Source: Oligosphaera ethanolica
Lineage (GTDB): Bacteria; Verrucomicrobiota; Lentisphaeria; Oligosphaerales; Oligosphaeraceae
Assembly: GCF_030814695.1 (NCBI RefSeq)
Contig: NZ_JAUSVL010000001.1
Coordinates: forward strand, 3,198,227-3,262,226
Length of the DNA: 64,000 bases
Reading direction: 5' to 3'
Shown here: positions 54,030 to 62,746 of the stretch, piece after piece
Layout: each line of letters begins with the position of its first letter
How positions within the stretch are numbered: position 1 is the stretch's first letter
Translations under genes and position numbers: made by a program
The notes under the pieces: generated by a model
Databases searched by the model: none
Told to the model about the DNA's origin: nothing
The model's input: only the letters and a program-made list of their open reading frames with translations

Positions 54030-56816
54030 ATGAAACGAATGGCGCTACTGGTGTTATGCGGATTACTGCTGCCCGTCTGGGGCGGCGAAGTCCGGATCAG
54101 CGAGGACGGCCGGACCATCATCAGCGTGACCTGCTGGACTTTGCCGGATCCGACCCGGACTGACACCAACAACCGCGCCAACGCGGCGGTGGTCAAGGAA
54201 TTCATCCGCCGCTACCCGGAGATTTTTGCCGAGCGTTACCGCACGAAGTACGAAGCCGATCCGGCGACCTATGGGCAGAATGACTGGCGGCAGGTCGAGA
54301 TTGAGCTCAAGCGTTTTTCGGGCATCCAGGTCGAGGGCATGGGCATGGACTCGGGGCCGCTGATGGCTATTGCCGGCGGCGTCGCGCCTGACGTCATGTA
54401 CGTGAATTTTCGGCAGTCGGACACCTACATCCAGGAGGGTTTCCTGCGACCGCTGGACTTGCCGGAGGACAACTACGCGGCGTCGATGACGACGGACGAG
54501 CTGTCTTTCATGATCCACGACAAGGTGTGGCCGGTGCTCAAGCGCCGCGGCCCCGGCGGCGCGGAACACATCTGGGCGCTGCCCATGGGCGGCGTGCTGG
54601 GAAAGGTTTTTTTCTACCGCAAGGACCTGCTGGATGCCGCAGGTGTGCCATATCCGACCAACGACTGGACTTGGGAGGACCTTTTTGCCGCGTGCAAGAA
54701 GATCACCCAGCCGGACAAGGGCATTTACGGCATCCGTTTCGGCAGCGGGCCAGCCGAGAGCTGGTACTGGATCAACTTCCTCTGGTCGGCCGGCGGCGAA
54801 GCGATGGTGTACGACGCGGCGGCCGACCAGTGGCGGGCGGCCTTCAATGACCGCGCGGCGGCAGTCGCGCTGGATTTTTACCTGCGGCTGATCAGCGAAC
54901 AGTGGGTCGAGGAAGTCGGCGGCGTCCAACGGCGGCGCTACGGCTATGCGACCAAAGAGACTGACGCCGGCCAAAAGTGGGATTTGGGCCAAATCGGCTT
55001 CTTTCCGACCAATATCGACGAGCGGCTGTTTACGACCATTGAGCCGGACATTGTCGGCATGGTCGCAGTGCCGTGGGGGCCGGCGGACGAAAATGGCGTG
55101 CGCCATCGCGGCTCGGAGCTCAATTCGCGCATGCAGGGCATTTTTGCGGGCTGCGACAATCCGGTGGTGCGCGATGCGGCGTGGGAGTATCTGCGTTTTT
55201 CCGAATCGCGCGATGCGGTGGAAATCCGTACGCGGGTGATGGTCGAGGGCGGTCTGGGGCGTTTCGTCAATCCGCGCTACCTGCGGATGTTCGGCTATGA
55301 GGACCTGATACGGCTGGCACCGCCCGGCTGGGAAGAGACCTTCAACATCTCCATTGAGGTCGGCAAGCCCGAGCCCTACGGCCGCAACTGCCAGCTGGTG
55401 TATCATCAGATGACCAAGCCGATGAATGCGGCCGAGACGCTGGCACTCGCCGGCGAACTGCCCTTGAGTACGGCGGTGGAGCGCGAGCAGGCGACGTCGG
55501 AACAGCTTGAAGCGCGTCTGCAGATTTTGCAGGGGCTGCTTGAGAAGGGCACGGCCGACGCCAACGAGAAGATGGTCGGCATCCTCACGCCCAAGCAGAA
55601 AGCGCAACGGCGGCTGGGCGCCGCTGCGGCACTGGTGGCCATCGTGGTCGCTTTCACGCTGGTGTTCCGGCGCGTCATCAAAGTCTTCACGCCGCCGCCG
55701 ATTCTGGGCATGGAGCAGGGCGGCTGGCATTTTTACAAGTATCGTTGGGCGTATCTGATGTTGGTGCCGGCGTTGCTGTCCATCATGGTCTGGCGCTACA
55801 TTCCCTTGGCGATGGGGTCGGCGATGGCCTTCCAGGACTTCCGCATCATGGGCAATTCCACGTGGGTGTGGCTGGACAACTTTGGCAACGTGCTGTGGGA
55901 CGGCGAGTGGTGGCTGTCGGTCTGGAATTCGCTGCGCTACTGTTTTCTGGTGGTGATGCTGACCTTCTTGCCGCCGGTGATCCTGGCGGTGCTATTGCAG
56001 GAGATACCCTACGGCAAAGTGTTTTTCCGCACGGTGTATTATCTGCCGGCGGTGATCACGGGCCTGGTGGTGATCTATCTTTGGCGGTCCTTCTATGAAA
56101 AGACCGAGTTCGGCGTGCTTAATGCGGTGATTCTGAAGATCCCGGCGATCGGCTTCATCGGCTTGGGCGTGCTCTTCTTTTTCATCATGTTTTTCTTTGC
56201 GCAGCGGCTGTTTGTGCACGAGAAGTACCTGTCGGCGCTGGGTTGTCTTGGCGCTGGCGTGCTGATGTTCGTCTTCTTCTGCCGTTTTACGGCGCCGATC
56301 TTCGCTGACGCGTCGTCGGGCTTGTCCTTGCCGCTGCGGCTTTTTGCGACCATGCGCGATCCCTACCGCTGGCTGGAAGACCCCAAGACCGCGATGATTT
56401 GCTGCGTGCTGCCCATGGTCTGGGCCGGCATGGGCCCGGGCTGTCTCATCTACCTGGCGGCGCTCAAGGGCATCGCCGACGATTTCTACGAAGCCGCTGA
56501 TATCGACGGCGCGACCTTCGCGGACAAAATCCTCTTCGTGGTCATACCGATATTGCGGCCGCTGCTGATCATCCAGTTCGTGGGTGTATTCATTCGTTCC
56601 TGGGAGAATTCGGCCTTCATCATGGCGATGACCGGCGGTGCCAGCCGTACGGAGGTGGCGGGCCTGCATATCTTCTACAAGGCCTATTTGTACCTGAAAT
56701 TTGGTCCGGCGACGGCGATGGCGTGGATTTTGGGCTTCCTGCTGATCGGCTTCACGGTCTACCAGCTGCAGATCCTCTCCAGACTCGAATTCCGCGCTTC
56801 CGGGGCGAAGAAATAA
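54030..56816 (+). CDS. Fused extracellular solute-binding protein and ABC sugar permease
   Basis: This 928-residue protein has a signal peptide (MALLVLCGLLLPVWGG). Residues ~25-480 are a family 1-type sugar-binding protein (TVSCWTLP-like start ISVTCWTLPDPT, GGVAPDVMYVNFRQSDTYIQEG, HIWALPMGGVLGKVFFYRKDLLDAAGVPYP). A short helical linker (EQLEARLQILQGLLEKG) follows, then a first helix (~532-552). A MalF/UgpA-type permease spans ~570-915, with the EAA loop EAADIDGATFADKILFVVIPILRP from 821, where the ATPase docks. Normally these are two separate proteins. It lies 60 bp after the EboD-like gene and 27 bp before the second permease. No ATPase gene is near, so a shared one (MsmK-like) is expected elsewhere. 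Confidence 0.88.
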   Translation: MKRMALLVLCGLLLPVWGGEVRISEDGRTIISVTCWTLPDPTRTDTNNRANAAVVKEFIRRYPEIFAERYRTKYEADPATYGQNDWRQVEIELKRFSGIQVEGMGMDSGPLMAIAGGVAPDVMYVNFRQSDTYIQEGFLRPLDLPEDNYAASMTTDELSFMIHDKVWPVLKRRGPGGAEHIWALPMGGVLGKVFFYRKDLLDAAGVPYPTNDWTWEDLFAACKKITQPDKGIYGIRFGSGPAESWYWINFLWSAGGEAMVYDAAADQWRAAFNDRAAAVALDFYLRLISEQWVEEVGGVQRRRYGYATKETDAGQKWDLGQIGFFPTNIDERLFTTIEPDIVGMVAVPWGPADENGVRHRGSELNSRMQGIFAGCDNPVVRDAAWEYLRFSESRDAVEIRTRVMVEGGLGRFVNPRYLRMFGYEDLIRLAPPGWEETFNISIEVGKPEPYGRNCQLVYHQMTKPMNAAETLALAGELPLSTAVEREQATSEQLEARLQILQGLLEKGTADANEKMVGILTPKQKAQRRLGAAAALVAIVVAFTLVFRRVIKVFTPPPILGMEQGGWHFYKYRWAYLMLVPALLSIMVWRYIPLAMGSAMAFQDFRIMGNSTWVWLDNFGNVLWDGEWWLSVWNSLRYCFLVVMLTFLPPVILAVLLQEIPYGKVFFRTVYYLPAVITGLVVIYLWRSFYEKTEFGVLNAVILKIPAIGFIGLGVLFFFIMFFFAQRLFVHEKYLSALGCLGAGVLMFVFFCRFTAPIFADASSGLSLPLRLFATMRDPYRWLEDPKTAMICCVLPMVWAGMGPGCLIYLAALKGIADDFYEAADIDGATFADKILFVVIPILRPLLIIQFVGVFIRSWENSAFIMAMTGGASRTEVAGLHIFYKAYLYLKFGPATAMAWILGFLLIGFTVYQLQILSRLEFRASGAKK

Positions 56817-56843
56817 CCGCATTTTGACACGGGAATCGCACCT

Positions 56844-58751
56844 ATGGCAATCATCTCAGCAATTGGCCGCAAGCAGTGGAAAGTGCGTTGGCTGTTTTTC
56901 GGCATCTACGCCTTTTTGCTCATTGGCGGCGCGACCATGGTCTATCCCTTTCTGCTCATGCTGTCAGGCAGCACCAAGAGCGCCATGGACATACAGTTTT
57001 TTGACGCCTGGCCGCGCTTTCTGCACGACGATGGCTGGATGTGCGCCAAGCACCTGGAGGGCCTCTTCAACGAACGGCTGATGGATCTGAACATCTGCTA
57101 TGACCGTGATGAAATGGCCTTCAATAAGATGGCGCCGTCGCTGGAACACAACGACGCGCTCGCGGGCGCCTGGGAGGAGTTTTTGGACGCCACGCCGTTG
57201 CCGGCCTACGCTTACGCACCGGGCTACATCGCCACGCCCATTTCGCGGACGATTCCGTCGGCCCTACGCGAGTTCAAGCAGGAGTTGGCGGCGAGCTACG
57301 GGCCGGATATCCTCGCCGTCAACCGCGAACTCGGCACGGAATTCGCTGGTTGGTACGGCGTGTACGTCATCGTGCCGAGCTACTTGATGCGCCGCGAAAA
57401 GCCCCTGGATACGCCCTACGTCCGCGCGCTGAACAGCTTCACGGGCAGGCAGTCCTACGGTCTGCGCTACTACTTTTCGCCGCAGGGCTTCTACAAAAAG
57501 CAGTTTCTGAAGACGCAGTACTCGCAGGACATCGCGCAGTACAACCGCAGCCACGGCACGGCCTACGCATCCTGGGACGACGTGGTGCTGCCGCGGCGCT
57601 ACCCGGTGGCGGGGACGCGGCAGGAGCAGGACGACTGGCTGCGCTTCGTCAAGAGTTCGCTGGCTCTGCACTGGCTGCGGGTCGATCCGGCCGCCGCGGC
57701 GGATTTCCAGAACGTGCTGCGGCTGCGGCATGGCGATATCGCTAGCCTCAACCGCCTCTATGGCAGCAGCTACGCGTCTTTTGCGGACGTGCCGATTTGG
57801 GACGACGTTCCCAGCAACGGCGTTGCGCAGACGGACTGGGAGGCGTTTATTGGCGGCTATCGCGATCCCGCCAGCGGGCAGGTTGTCAGTGTGGCCAAAG
57901 AGCACCTGCGGATTCACAGCGTGGAATTCATGTTCCAAGACTGGCTGTTGGCGAAACACGGCACCGTCGCAGCGGCGGCGCTGGCGCTGGGTGCGTCGTG
58001 GCAGCGGCTGGAGGATGTCGTTATGCCCCAATGGGACTGCCACCTGCGCTATTTCACGCAGAACGTCAGGGCTTTGCGCTGGGAATTCGTAACGCGCAAT
58101 TATCGCGCGGTGGCGGACTACTTGCTGTTTCACGGGCGGGGCATTTTCAACACCATCGTCTATTGCGGCCTGGCGATATTGACGGCGCTTTTGGTGAACC
58201 CGCTGGCGGCCTACGCCATGAGTCGTTATCGCATGCCGACGTCCTACAAGATACTGCTGTTTTTGATGTGCACGATGGCTTTTCCGGCGATGGTTACGGC
58301 CATCCCGAGCTTCATCATGCTGCGGCAGCTGAATCTGCTCAATACCTTCGCGGCGCTGATTTTGCCCGGCATGGCCAATGGCTATTCGATCTTCCTGCTC
58401 AAGGGTTTTTTCGACTCGCTGCCCAACGAGCTCTACGAGAGCGCACAGCTTGACGGTGCCAATGAGTGGGTGCTGTTCTGGCAGATCACCATGAGCCTCT
58501 CCAAACCCATCCTGGCGGTGATCGCGCTTAACGCCTTCACGGCGGCGTACTCGAACTTCATGTTCGCATTCGTGGTCTGTCAGGACCGCAAGATGTGGAC
58601 GATGATGGTGTGGCTCTACGAGTTGCAGCAGAGCAGCGGCCAGGCGGTCATGTACGCGTCGCTGGTCATCGCGGCCATACCGACCTTCCTTATCTTCCTC
58701 TTCTGCCAGAATGTGATTATGCGCGGCATCGTGGTGCCGTCGGAAAAATAG
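56844..58751 (+). CDS. ABC sugar permease with ~380-residue extracytoplasmic insert
   Basis: This 635-residue MalG/UgpE-type permease is about twice the usual ~280. TM1 is at ~17-39. Residues ~45-430 form an outside insert with about four internal repeats sharing W--F ... DI--LNR-YGT-YASW-DV-LP (near 155-178, 229-252, 298-321 and 372-396). The remaining helices run ~435-630. The EAA loop ELYESAQLDGANEWVLFWQI starts at 529 and gives the ATPase contact. It pairs with the fused binding protein/permease upstream, so the importer carries both of its outside domains within the permeases. GGGAA precedes the ATG. Confidence 0.88.
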   Translation: MAIISAIGRKQWKVRWLFFGIYAFLLIGGATMVYPFLLMLSGSTKSAMDIQFFDAWPRFLHDDGWMCAKHLEGLFNERLMDLNICYDRDEMAFNKMAPSLEHNDALAGAWEEFLDATPLPAYAYAPGYIATPISRTIPSALREFKQELAASYGPDILAVNRELGTEFAGWYGVYVIVPSYLMRREKPLDTPYVRALNSFTGRQSYGLRYYFSPQGFYKKQFLKTQYSQDIAQYNRSHGTAYASWDDVVLPRRYPVAGTRQEQDDWLRFVKSSLALHWLRVDPAAAADFQNVLRLRHGDIASLNRLYGSSYASFADVPIWDDVPSNGVAQTDWEAFIGGYRDPASGQVVSVAKEHLRIHSVEFMFQDWLLAKHGTVAAAALALGASWQRLEDVVMPQWDCHLRYFTQNVRALRWEFVTRNYRAVADYLLFHGRGIFNTIVYCGLAILTALLVNPLAAYAMSRYRMPTSYKILLFLMCTMAFPAMVTAIPSFIMLRQLNLLNTFAALILPGMANGYSIFLLKGFFDSLPNELYESAQLDGANEWVLFWQITMSLSKPILAVIALNAFTAAYSNFMFAFVVCQDRKMWTMMVWLYELQQSSGQAVMYASLVIAAIPTFLIFLFCQNVIMRGIVVPSEK

Positions 58752-58786
58752 GCGCCGGCAGCACGCGGTGCCAGTGGATGGACGAT

Positions 58787-59923
58787 ATGAGTCTTGAGCT
58801 TTGTCATTGCATGAATGTGTTTCCCGGCACGACGCCGGAGGAGAAGATGCGCGCTTTTGCCGGCCCGCTGGCCGACCTGCGGCACATGCTGCCCGGCGCA
58901 ATGTCGCGGCCCTTCCCGGTGGGCGTGTGGATTGACGCGGCGACGGCGTCGGCCCTGCAGGCGTCGGGTCGCGTCGGCGAGTGGACGGCACGTATTCGCG
59001 ACCAGGGCTACTATGCCCGCACGGCCAACGCTTTCCCCTACGGCGTCTTTCATGGCCAGGAGGTGAAAACCGCTGTGTACCACCCCGACTGGACGACGCC
59101 TGAACGCCTGCACTTCACGACGGCCGTCGCCGACATCCTTTGCGAGCTCATGCCCGATGGCCAGGACGACGGCGCGATTTCGACTCTGCCCGGCGGCTAC
59201 AAGGAACACGTCCCGGCGGCAAAACTGCCGGCGCTGGCCGCGAATATGCTGGCGGCGGCGGCGGCCTTGCGCGATCTGCGGGATCGCCGCGGCAAAACGA
59301 TCCGCCTGGGCTTCGAGATGGAGCCGGATTGCCTGTGGGAGAGCGTAGAGGAATTTGCGGCTTTTTACAACCGCTACATCCGCGGGCACGAGCTGGCGGA
59401 ATTCATCGGCGTGTGCTATGACACCTGCCACCAGGAAGTCATTGGTGCGCGGCCGGGCGCCGGTCTGGACTACCTCGCGGCACAGGGCATCCCGGTAGTG
59501 AAGATACAGCTTAGCGCGGCAGTGCGGGCGCCGGCCGGCCGCGCTGCCAAGGAGCTCCTGCGCGAGCATTTCCAGGACCGCGTGTACCTGCATCAGACCT
59601 GCGCGGTGGACGCGGCGGGGAAGGTCCGTGCACGCTGGCGGGACCTGCCGGACGCGCTGGCCGCCGAGCTGTGGGATCACGACTGGCTCTGCCATTTCCA
59701 TGTGCCGGTGTATCTGCGTGAATTCATGGGCGGACTGCGGGCCGCCAACGCGGAATTGCTCGCGGTGCTCGAACGCCTGCAGCAACAGCCGGCGCCGCAG
59801 TGTGTCCTGGAGATCGAGACCTACTCGTATAATGTCCTGCCCGATGCCGTGAAAAGCGCGTCGCTGGCCGCGTGTATGCAGCAAGAAATGGCCTTCGTGC
59901 AGGAGGCGCTCGGAACGCGCTAA
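58787..59923 (+). CDS. eboE: EboE-like TIM-barrel protein (metabolite traffic protein family)
   Basis: This 378-residue protein aligns by eye with EboE, an AP-endonuclease-2/xylose isomerase-like TIM barrel. Landmarks are the start LELCHCMNVFPG, NAFPYGVFHGQEVKTAVYHPDW (about 83-104), ISTLPGGYKEH, FEMEPDCLWES, CYDTCHQEV, CHFHVPVYLREFM, and EIETYSYNVLPD from 342. Glu, Asp and His residues in these strands could bind a divalent metal. The Met at 58787 is preferred over 58778 because family members begin at that point; the SD is weak. It follows the permease by 35 bp. In ebo clusters EboE accompanies EboD, and its reaction is not established. Confidence 0.85.
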   Translation: MSLELCHCMNVFPGTTPEEKMRAFAGPLADLRHMLPGAMSRPFPVGVWIDAATASALQASGRVGEWTARIRDQGYYARTANAFPYGVFHGQEVKTAVYHPDWTTPERLHFTTAVADILCELMPDGQDDGAISTLPGGYKEHVPAAKLPALAANMLAAAAALRDLRDRRGKTIRLGFEMEPDCLWESVEEFAAFYNRYIRGHELAEFIGVCYDTCHQEVIGARPGAGLDYLAAQGIPVVKIQLSAAVRAPAGRAAKELLREHFQDRVYLHQTCAVDAAGKVRARWRDLPDALAAELWDHDWLCHFHVPVYLREFMGGLRAANAELLAVLERLQQQPAPQCVLEIETYSYNVLPDAVKSASLAACMQQEMAFVQEALGTR

Positions 59924-59941
59924 GCCGCAGAGGGCGTTTTG

Positions 59942-60372
59942 TTATCCGCAGATTCCGCAGATTTTTTTGCTCACGCGAAGGCGCGAAGGCGCGAAGAAGA
60001 TGGCAAGGAAGATTTTTGCTCACGCGAAGGCGCGAAGGCGCGAAGAAGAGGCGGCATGTCTTGCCGCTAGGCGGCAAGTCACGCCGCCGGCAAGAAGGCA
60101 AGGAAGATTTTTGCTCACGCGAAGGCGCGAAGGCGCGAAGAAGATGGCAAGGAAGATTTTTGCTCACGCGAAGGCGCGAAGGCGCGAAGAAGAGGCGGCA
60201 TGTCTTGCCGCTAGGCGGCAAGTCACGCCGCCGGCAAGAAGGCAAGGAAGATTTTCGCTCACGCGAAGGCGCGAAGGCGCGAAGAAGAGGCGGCATGTCT
60301 TGCCGCTAGGCGGCAAGTCACGCCGCGGGTTATGTAGCGGCACGGCATGCCGTGCCGCTGGAGTCGGTCACG
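59942..60372. repeat. CTCACGCGAAGGCGCGAAGG repeat block with 144-bp higher-order period
   Basis: After one GATTCCGCAGATT unit, the core CTCACGCGAAGGCGCGAAGG starts at 59,970, 60,019, 60,114, 60,163 and 60,258, alternating 49 and 95 bp (period 144). The longer unit adds GGCGGCATGTCTTGCCGC and CAAGTCACGCCGCCGG. A final partial core (TCACGCGAAGGCG) at ~60,368 runs into the start of the radical SAM gene. Confidence 0.93.
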
Positions 60373-60387
60373 CGAAGGCGTTTTATC

Positions 60388-61665
60388 ATGGCGAATTTTT
60401 CATTATTGATCAAGCCGGCATCGGGCGACTGCAATTTGCGCTGTCGTTACTGTTTTTATCTGCCGAAGCGCGAGTTGTTCGGGCCGGGCGCGCACCGCAT
60501 GAGCGCGGAGGTGCTGGAGACTCTGACGCGGAAATTTCTGTCGGTGCCGATGCCGGTGCATACATTCGGCTGGCAGGGCGGCGAGCCGACGCTGATGGGC
60601 GTGGAATTTTACCAGCAGGCGGTGTTTTTTCAGCGCCGCTACGGCGCCACGTGTGGCCCGATTGCGAATTCGTTGCAGACCAACGGCACGCTGTTGGACG
60701 CCGCCTGGGGGCGTTTTCTAGCGCAGGCGCAGTTTCTGGTGGGCATCAGCATTGACGGACCGGCTGAGCTGCATGACATCAGCCGTTTACATGGCGATGG
60801 CCGCGGCAGTCATGCCGACGTCATGCGCGGCTTGGGCGTGCTGCGGGAGCACCGCGTCGAGCACAATGTGCTGACGCTGGTGTCCCATGCCAACGAAGAC
60901 CACGCCGAAACGGTCTACAATTATCTCGGCGAGCTGGGCGTGAACTATCAGCAGTATATCGAATGCGTGGAATTCGGGCCCGACGGCCAGCGCCAACCCT
61001 TTGCGCTTAGTCCGGGCAAGTGGGGTGAATTCCTCTGCCGGATCTTCGACCTGTGGTACCCGCGGGACACGCGGCGGGTGTCCATACGCCTATTCGACTC
61101 CATTTTGTCACGCTTGCTTACGGGTGCGCCGACCATCTGTGCCATGAGTGGCGATTGCCGGAACTATTTCGTCATTGAGCATAATGGCGGGGTCTATCCC
61201 TGCGACTTTCAGGTGCGGCCGGAGCTCCTCCTGGGCAATATCCTCACGACGGACTTTTCCGCGCTGCAGCAGCAGGAGAAATACCGTTGCTGGGGCCAGC
61301 AGAAGAATCCCCACCAGGCCAAATGCGCGGCCTGCCGCTTTCTGCCCTTGTGCATGGGCGACTGCCCGAAAAACCGCCACGGCGGCTTGAGCTATCTCTG
61401 CGAAGACTGGCAGGTCTTTTACCAGCATACCATCGGCCGCTTCGAAGAACTAGCGGCGGCGCTCAGCGCCGAACAGCAGGCAATGGCCGCAGCCGCCCAG
61501 AAGCCCGGCGCAGTGCCACGCACGGGACAGGCTGCGGCGCCTGGGGCAACGTCGGGGGCGGTCGCTGGCCCGCAGCCAGGTGCCTACAGTGGCCCGCCGG
61601 TTGGTCGCAACGACCCTTGTCCCTGCGGTAGCGGTAAGAAGTACAAGAAGTGCTGCGGGAAATGA
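60388..61665 (+). CDS. Anaerobic sulfatase-maturating radical SAM enzyme with SEC-C tail
   Basis: This 425-residue enzyme of the anSME family converts an active-site Cys or Ser of sulfatases to formylglycine. The radical SAM cluster is Cys15, Cys19 and Cys22 in [12 protein letters not shown]; then [23 protein letters not shown] and [11 protein letters not shown]. The C-terminal SPASM Cys set includes [11 protein letters not shown] and [16 protein letters not shown]. After an Ala/Pro/Gly linker, residues 406-425 form an SEC-C zinc motif ([20 protein letters not shown]), an unusual addition. The SD, GAAGGCG at 60,374-60,380, is part of the dispersed repeat. No sulfatase gene is in the window. 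Confidence 0.93.
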   Translation: MANFSLLIKPASGDCNLRCRYCFYLPKRELFGPGAHRMSAEVLETLTRKFLSVPMPVHTFGWQGGEPTLMGVEFYQQAVFFQRRYGATCGPIANSLQTNGTLLDAAWGRFLAQAQFLVGISIDGPAELHDISRLHGDGRGSHADVMRGLGVLREHRVEHNVLTLVSHANEDHAETVYNYLGELGVNYQQYIECVEFGPDGQRQPFALSPGKWGEFLCRIFDLWYPRDTRRVSIRLFDSILSRLLTGAPTICAMSGDCRNYFVIEHNGGVYPCDFQVRPELLLGNILTTDFSALQQQEKYRCWGQQKNPHQAKCAACRFLPLCMGDCPKNRHGGLSYLCEDWQVFYQHTIGRFEELAAALSAEQQAMAAAAQKPGAVPRTGQAAAPGATSGAVAGPQPGAYSGPPVGRNDPCPCGSGKKYKKCCGK

Positions 61666-61848
61666 GCCCTCGTTGGCGGTGATGCTACCGCGTAATCCAA
61701 ACGGTAACAGCATTTTGTGCATCTTTATGCTTGTCTGGCTGCATGCGGCGGCTTATTTTCGGGGAGAGTCGTTTTTTGCGCACCGCTGTCGACTTGTCGA
61801 GATGAGTCTATCCACGTGATTTGGAACCGATGTTACACGTCCACTTGA
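61666..61848. other. Intergenic region, no feature seen
   Basis: About 180 bp between the radical SAM gene and the toxin promoter. I see no strong terminator, hairpin or repeat here. Confidence 0.3.
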
Positions 61849-61876
61849 TTGACATTATTAACTTATAGGTTAATAT
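61849..61876 (+). promoter_or_regulatory. Candidate higBA promoter with overlapping operator
   Basis: TTGACA (61,849-61,854) is separated by 16 bp from TAATAT (61,871-61,876), a near-consensus sigma-70 promoter. Within it TATTAAC (61,856-61,862) and GTTAATA (61,869-61,875) form a 7-bp inverted repeat with a 6-bp spacer, well placed for autorepression by the antitoxin. The -10 ends right at the annotated toxin ATG, so either that start or this -10 needs checking. Confidence 0.55.
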
Positions 61877-62263
61877 ATGAGCGTCGTATTACAGCTTGTG
61901 TGCCGCACTGGCAAGTACACGATCTGCGCTGTCGGCAGCGACGTGGAGGTGTTTTTTCAAGGGCAACGGCTGCGGGTTCCTGACGAAACGGCGAAGCTGC
62001 TCAGGCTGCTGGACTACACGTCGAACTGCGGACCACCTCGGAACAGCGAAAAGTGCCGGCCGCTTGCAGATGGCTTGTTTGAGTTCAAGGCTGATTCGCT
62101 GCGGCTGATCTGGTTTTGGGATTCTGGTTGCGTGATACTGTGCACGCATGGTTTTGTCAAGAAGCGCCAGAAGACGCCGCGGGCAGAGATTGTACGCGCG
62201 AAGAGTATCAGAGCGTTTTACGAGGCGGCAAAACGCTCAGGGTGCGTGACTGTAGAGGAGTGA
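61877..62263 (+). CDS. RelE/HigB-family toxin (phage-derived Gp49-like)
   Basis: This protein of up to 128 residues is from the HigB/Gp49 branch of RelE-type mRNA interferases. The core pattern GLFEFKADSLRLIWFWDSG...CTHGFVKKRQKTPRAEIVRAKS matches family spacing: the LYELR-like strand, the 'HGF-KKxxKTP-EI' block and the C-terminal helix. Such toxins cleave mRNA on the ribosome. The antitoxin gene follows 6 bp after, the HigBA order with toxin first. The ATG at 61877 coincides with the end of the predicted -10, so a downstream start such as GTG at 61898 should be considered. No SD is seen for the ATG. Confidence 0.82.
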   Translation: MSVVLQLVCRTGKYTICAVGSDVEVFFQGQRLRVPDETAKLLRLLDYTSNCGPPRNSEKCRPLADGLFEFKADSLRLIWFWDSGCVILCTHGFVKKRQKTPRAEIVRAKSIRAFYEAAKRSGCVTVEE

Positions 62264-62269
62264 TTGGCT

Positions 62270-62746
62270 ATGGCAACACCACAAAACGGCTTTTCCGGTC
62301 TCTTCGACTGGGCAGAACAGCAGGACGACTACTGGCTTGAGGGCGTCAAAATAGAGTTTGCTGAACAGATACTGGCTCAGATGGACGCTCGTGGCATGTC
62401 CCGCAAGGAACTCGCACGACGTCTTGGCACCAGCCCGGCCTATGTGACTAAAATTTTGCGCGGCACTACGAATTTCACTCTTGAATCGATGGTGAGCATA
62501 GCTCGGGCATTGGATTGTGAGTTGCGTGCGTACCTTCATAAGGAGGGCACCAGGTCCATCGGGAGCGAATGCCAGTGCGCCGCCTGTCATGAGGAGGCAA
62601 TGGATTATACGCCCACCGCCAAGCAGCCGCCAGCAGCCCGTGCGAAAGACACAGCAGCAGGGGTGAAAAACACTGAGGCTGCGCGCGGGATAGGTCGTAA
62701 GGAAAGAAATGCTGAACCACGAATGGACACCAGTAGACACGAATGA
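62270..62746 (+). CDS. XRE-family antitoxin (HigA-like)
   Basis: This 158-residue protein has a Cro/C1-type helix-turn-helix at about 35-85 (FAEQILAQMDARGMSRKELARRLG, TSPAYVTKILRG, FTLESMVSIARALD). It should bind the toxin and repress the shared promoter. GAGGAG nine bases upstream supports ATG 62270; the in-frame TTG at 62264 is too close. The last ~65 residues are a low-complexity, charged extension (with CQCAACHEEA) longer than in most HigA proteins. The end may have been extended into repeat-flanking DNA. Confidence 0.85.
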   Translation: MATPQNGFSGLFDWAEQQDDYWLEGVKIEFAEQILAQMDARGMSRKELARRLGTSPAYVTKILRGTTNFTLESMVSIARALDCELRAYLHKEGTRSIGSECQCAACHEEAMDYTPTAKQPPAARAKDTAAGVKNTEAARGIGRKERNAEPRMDTSRHE

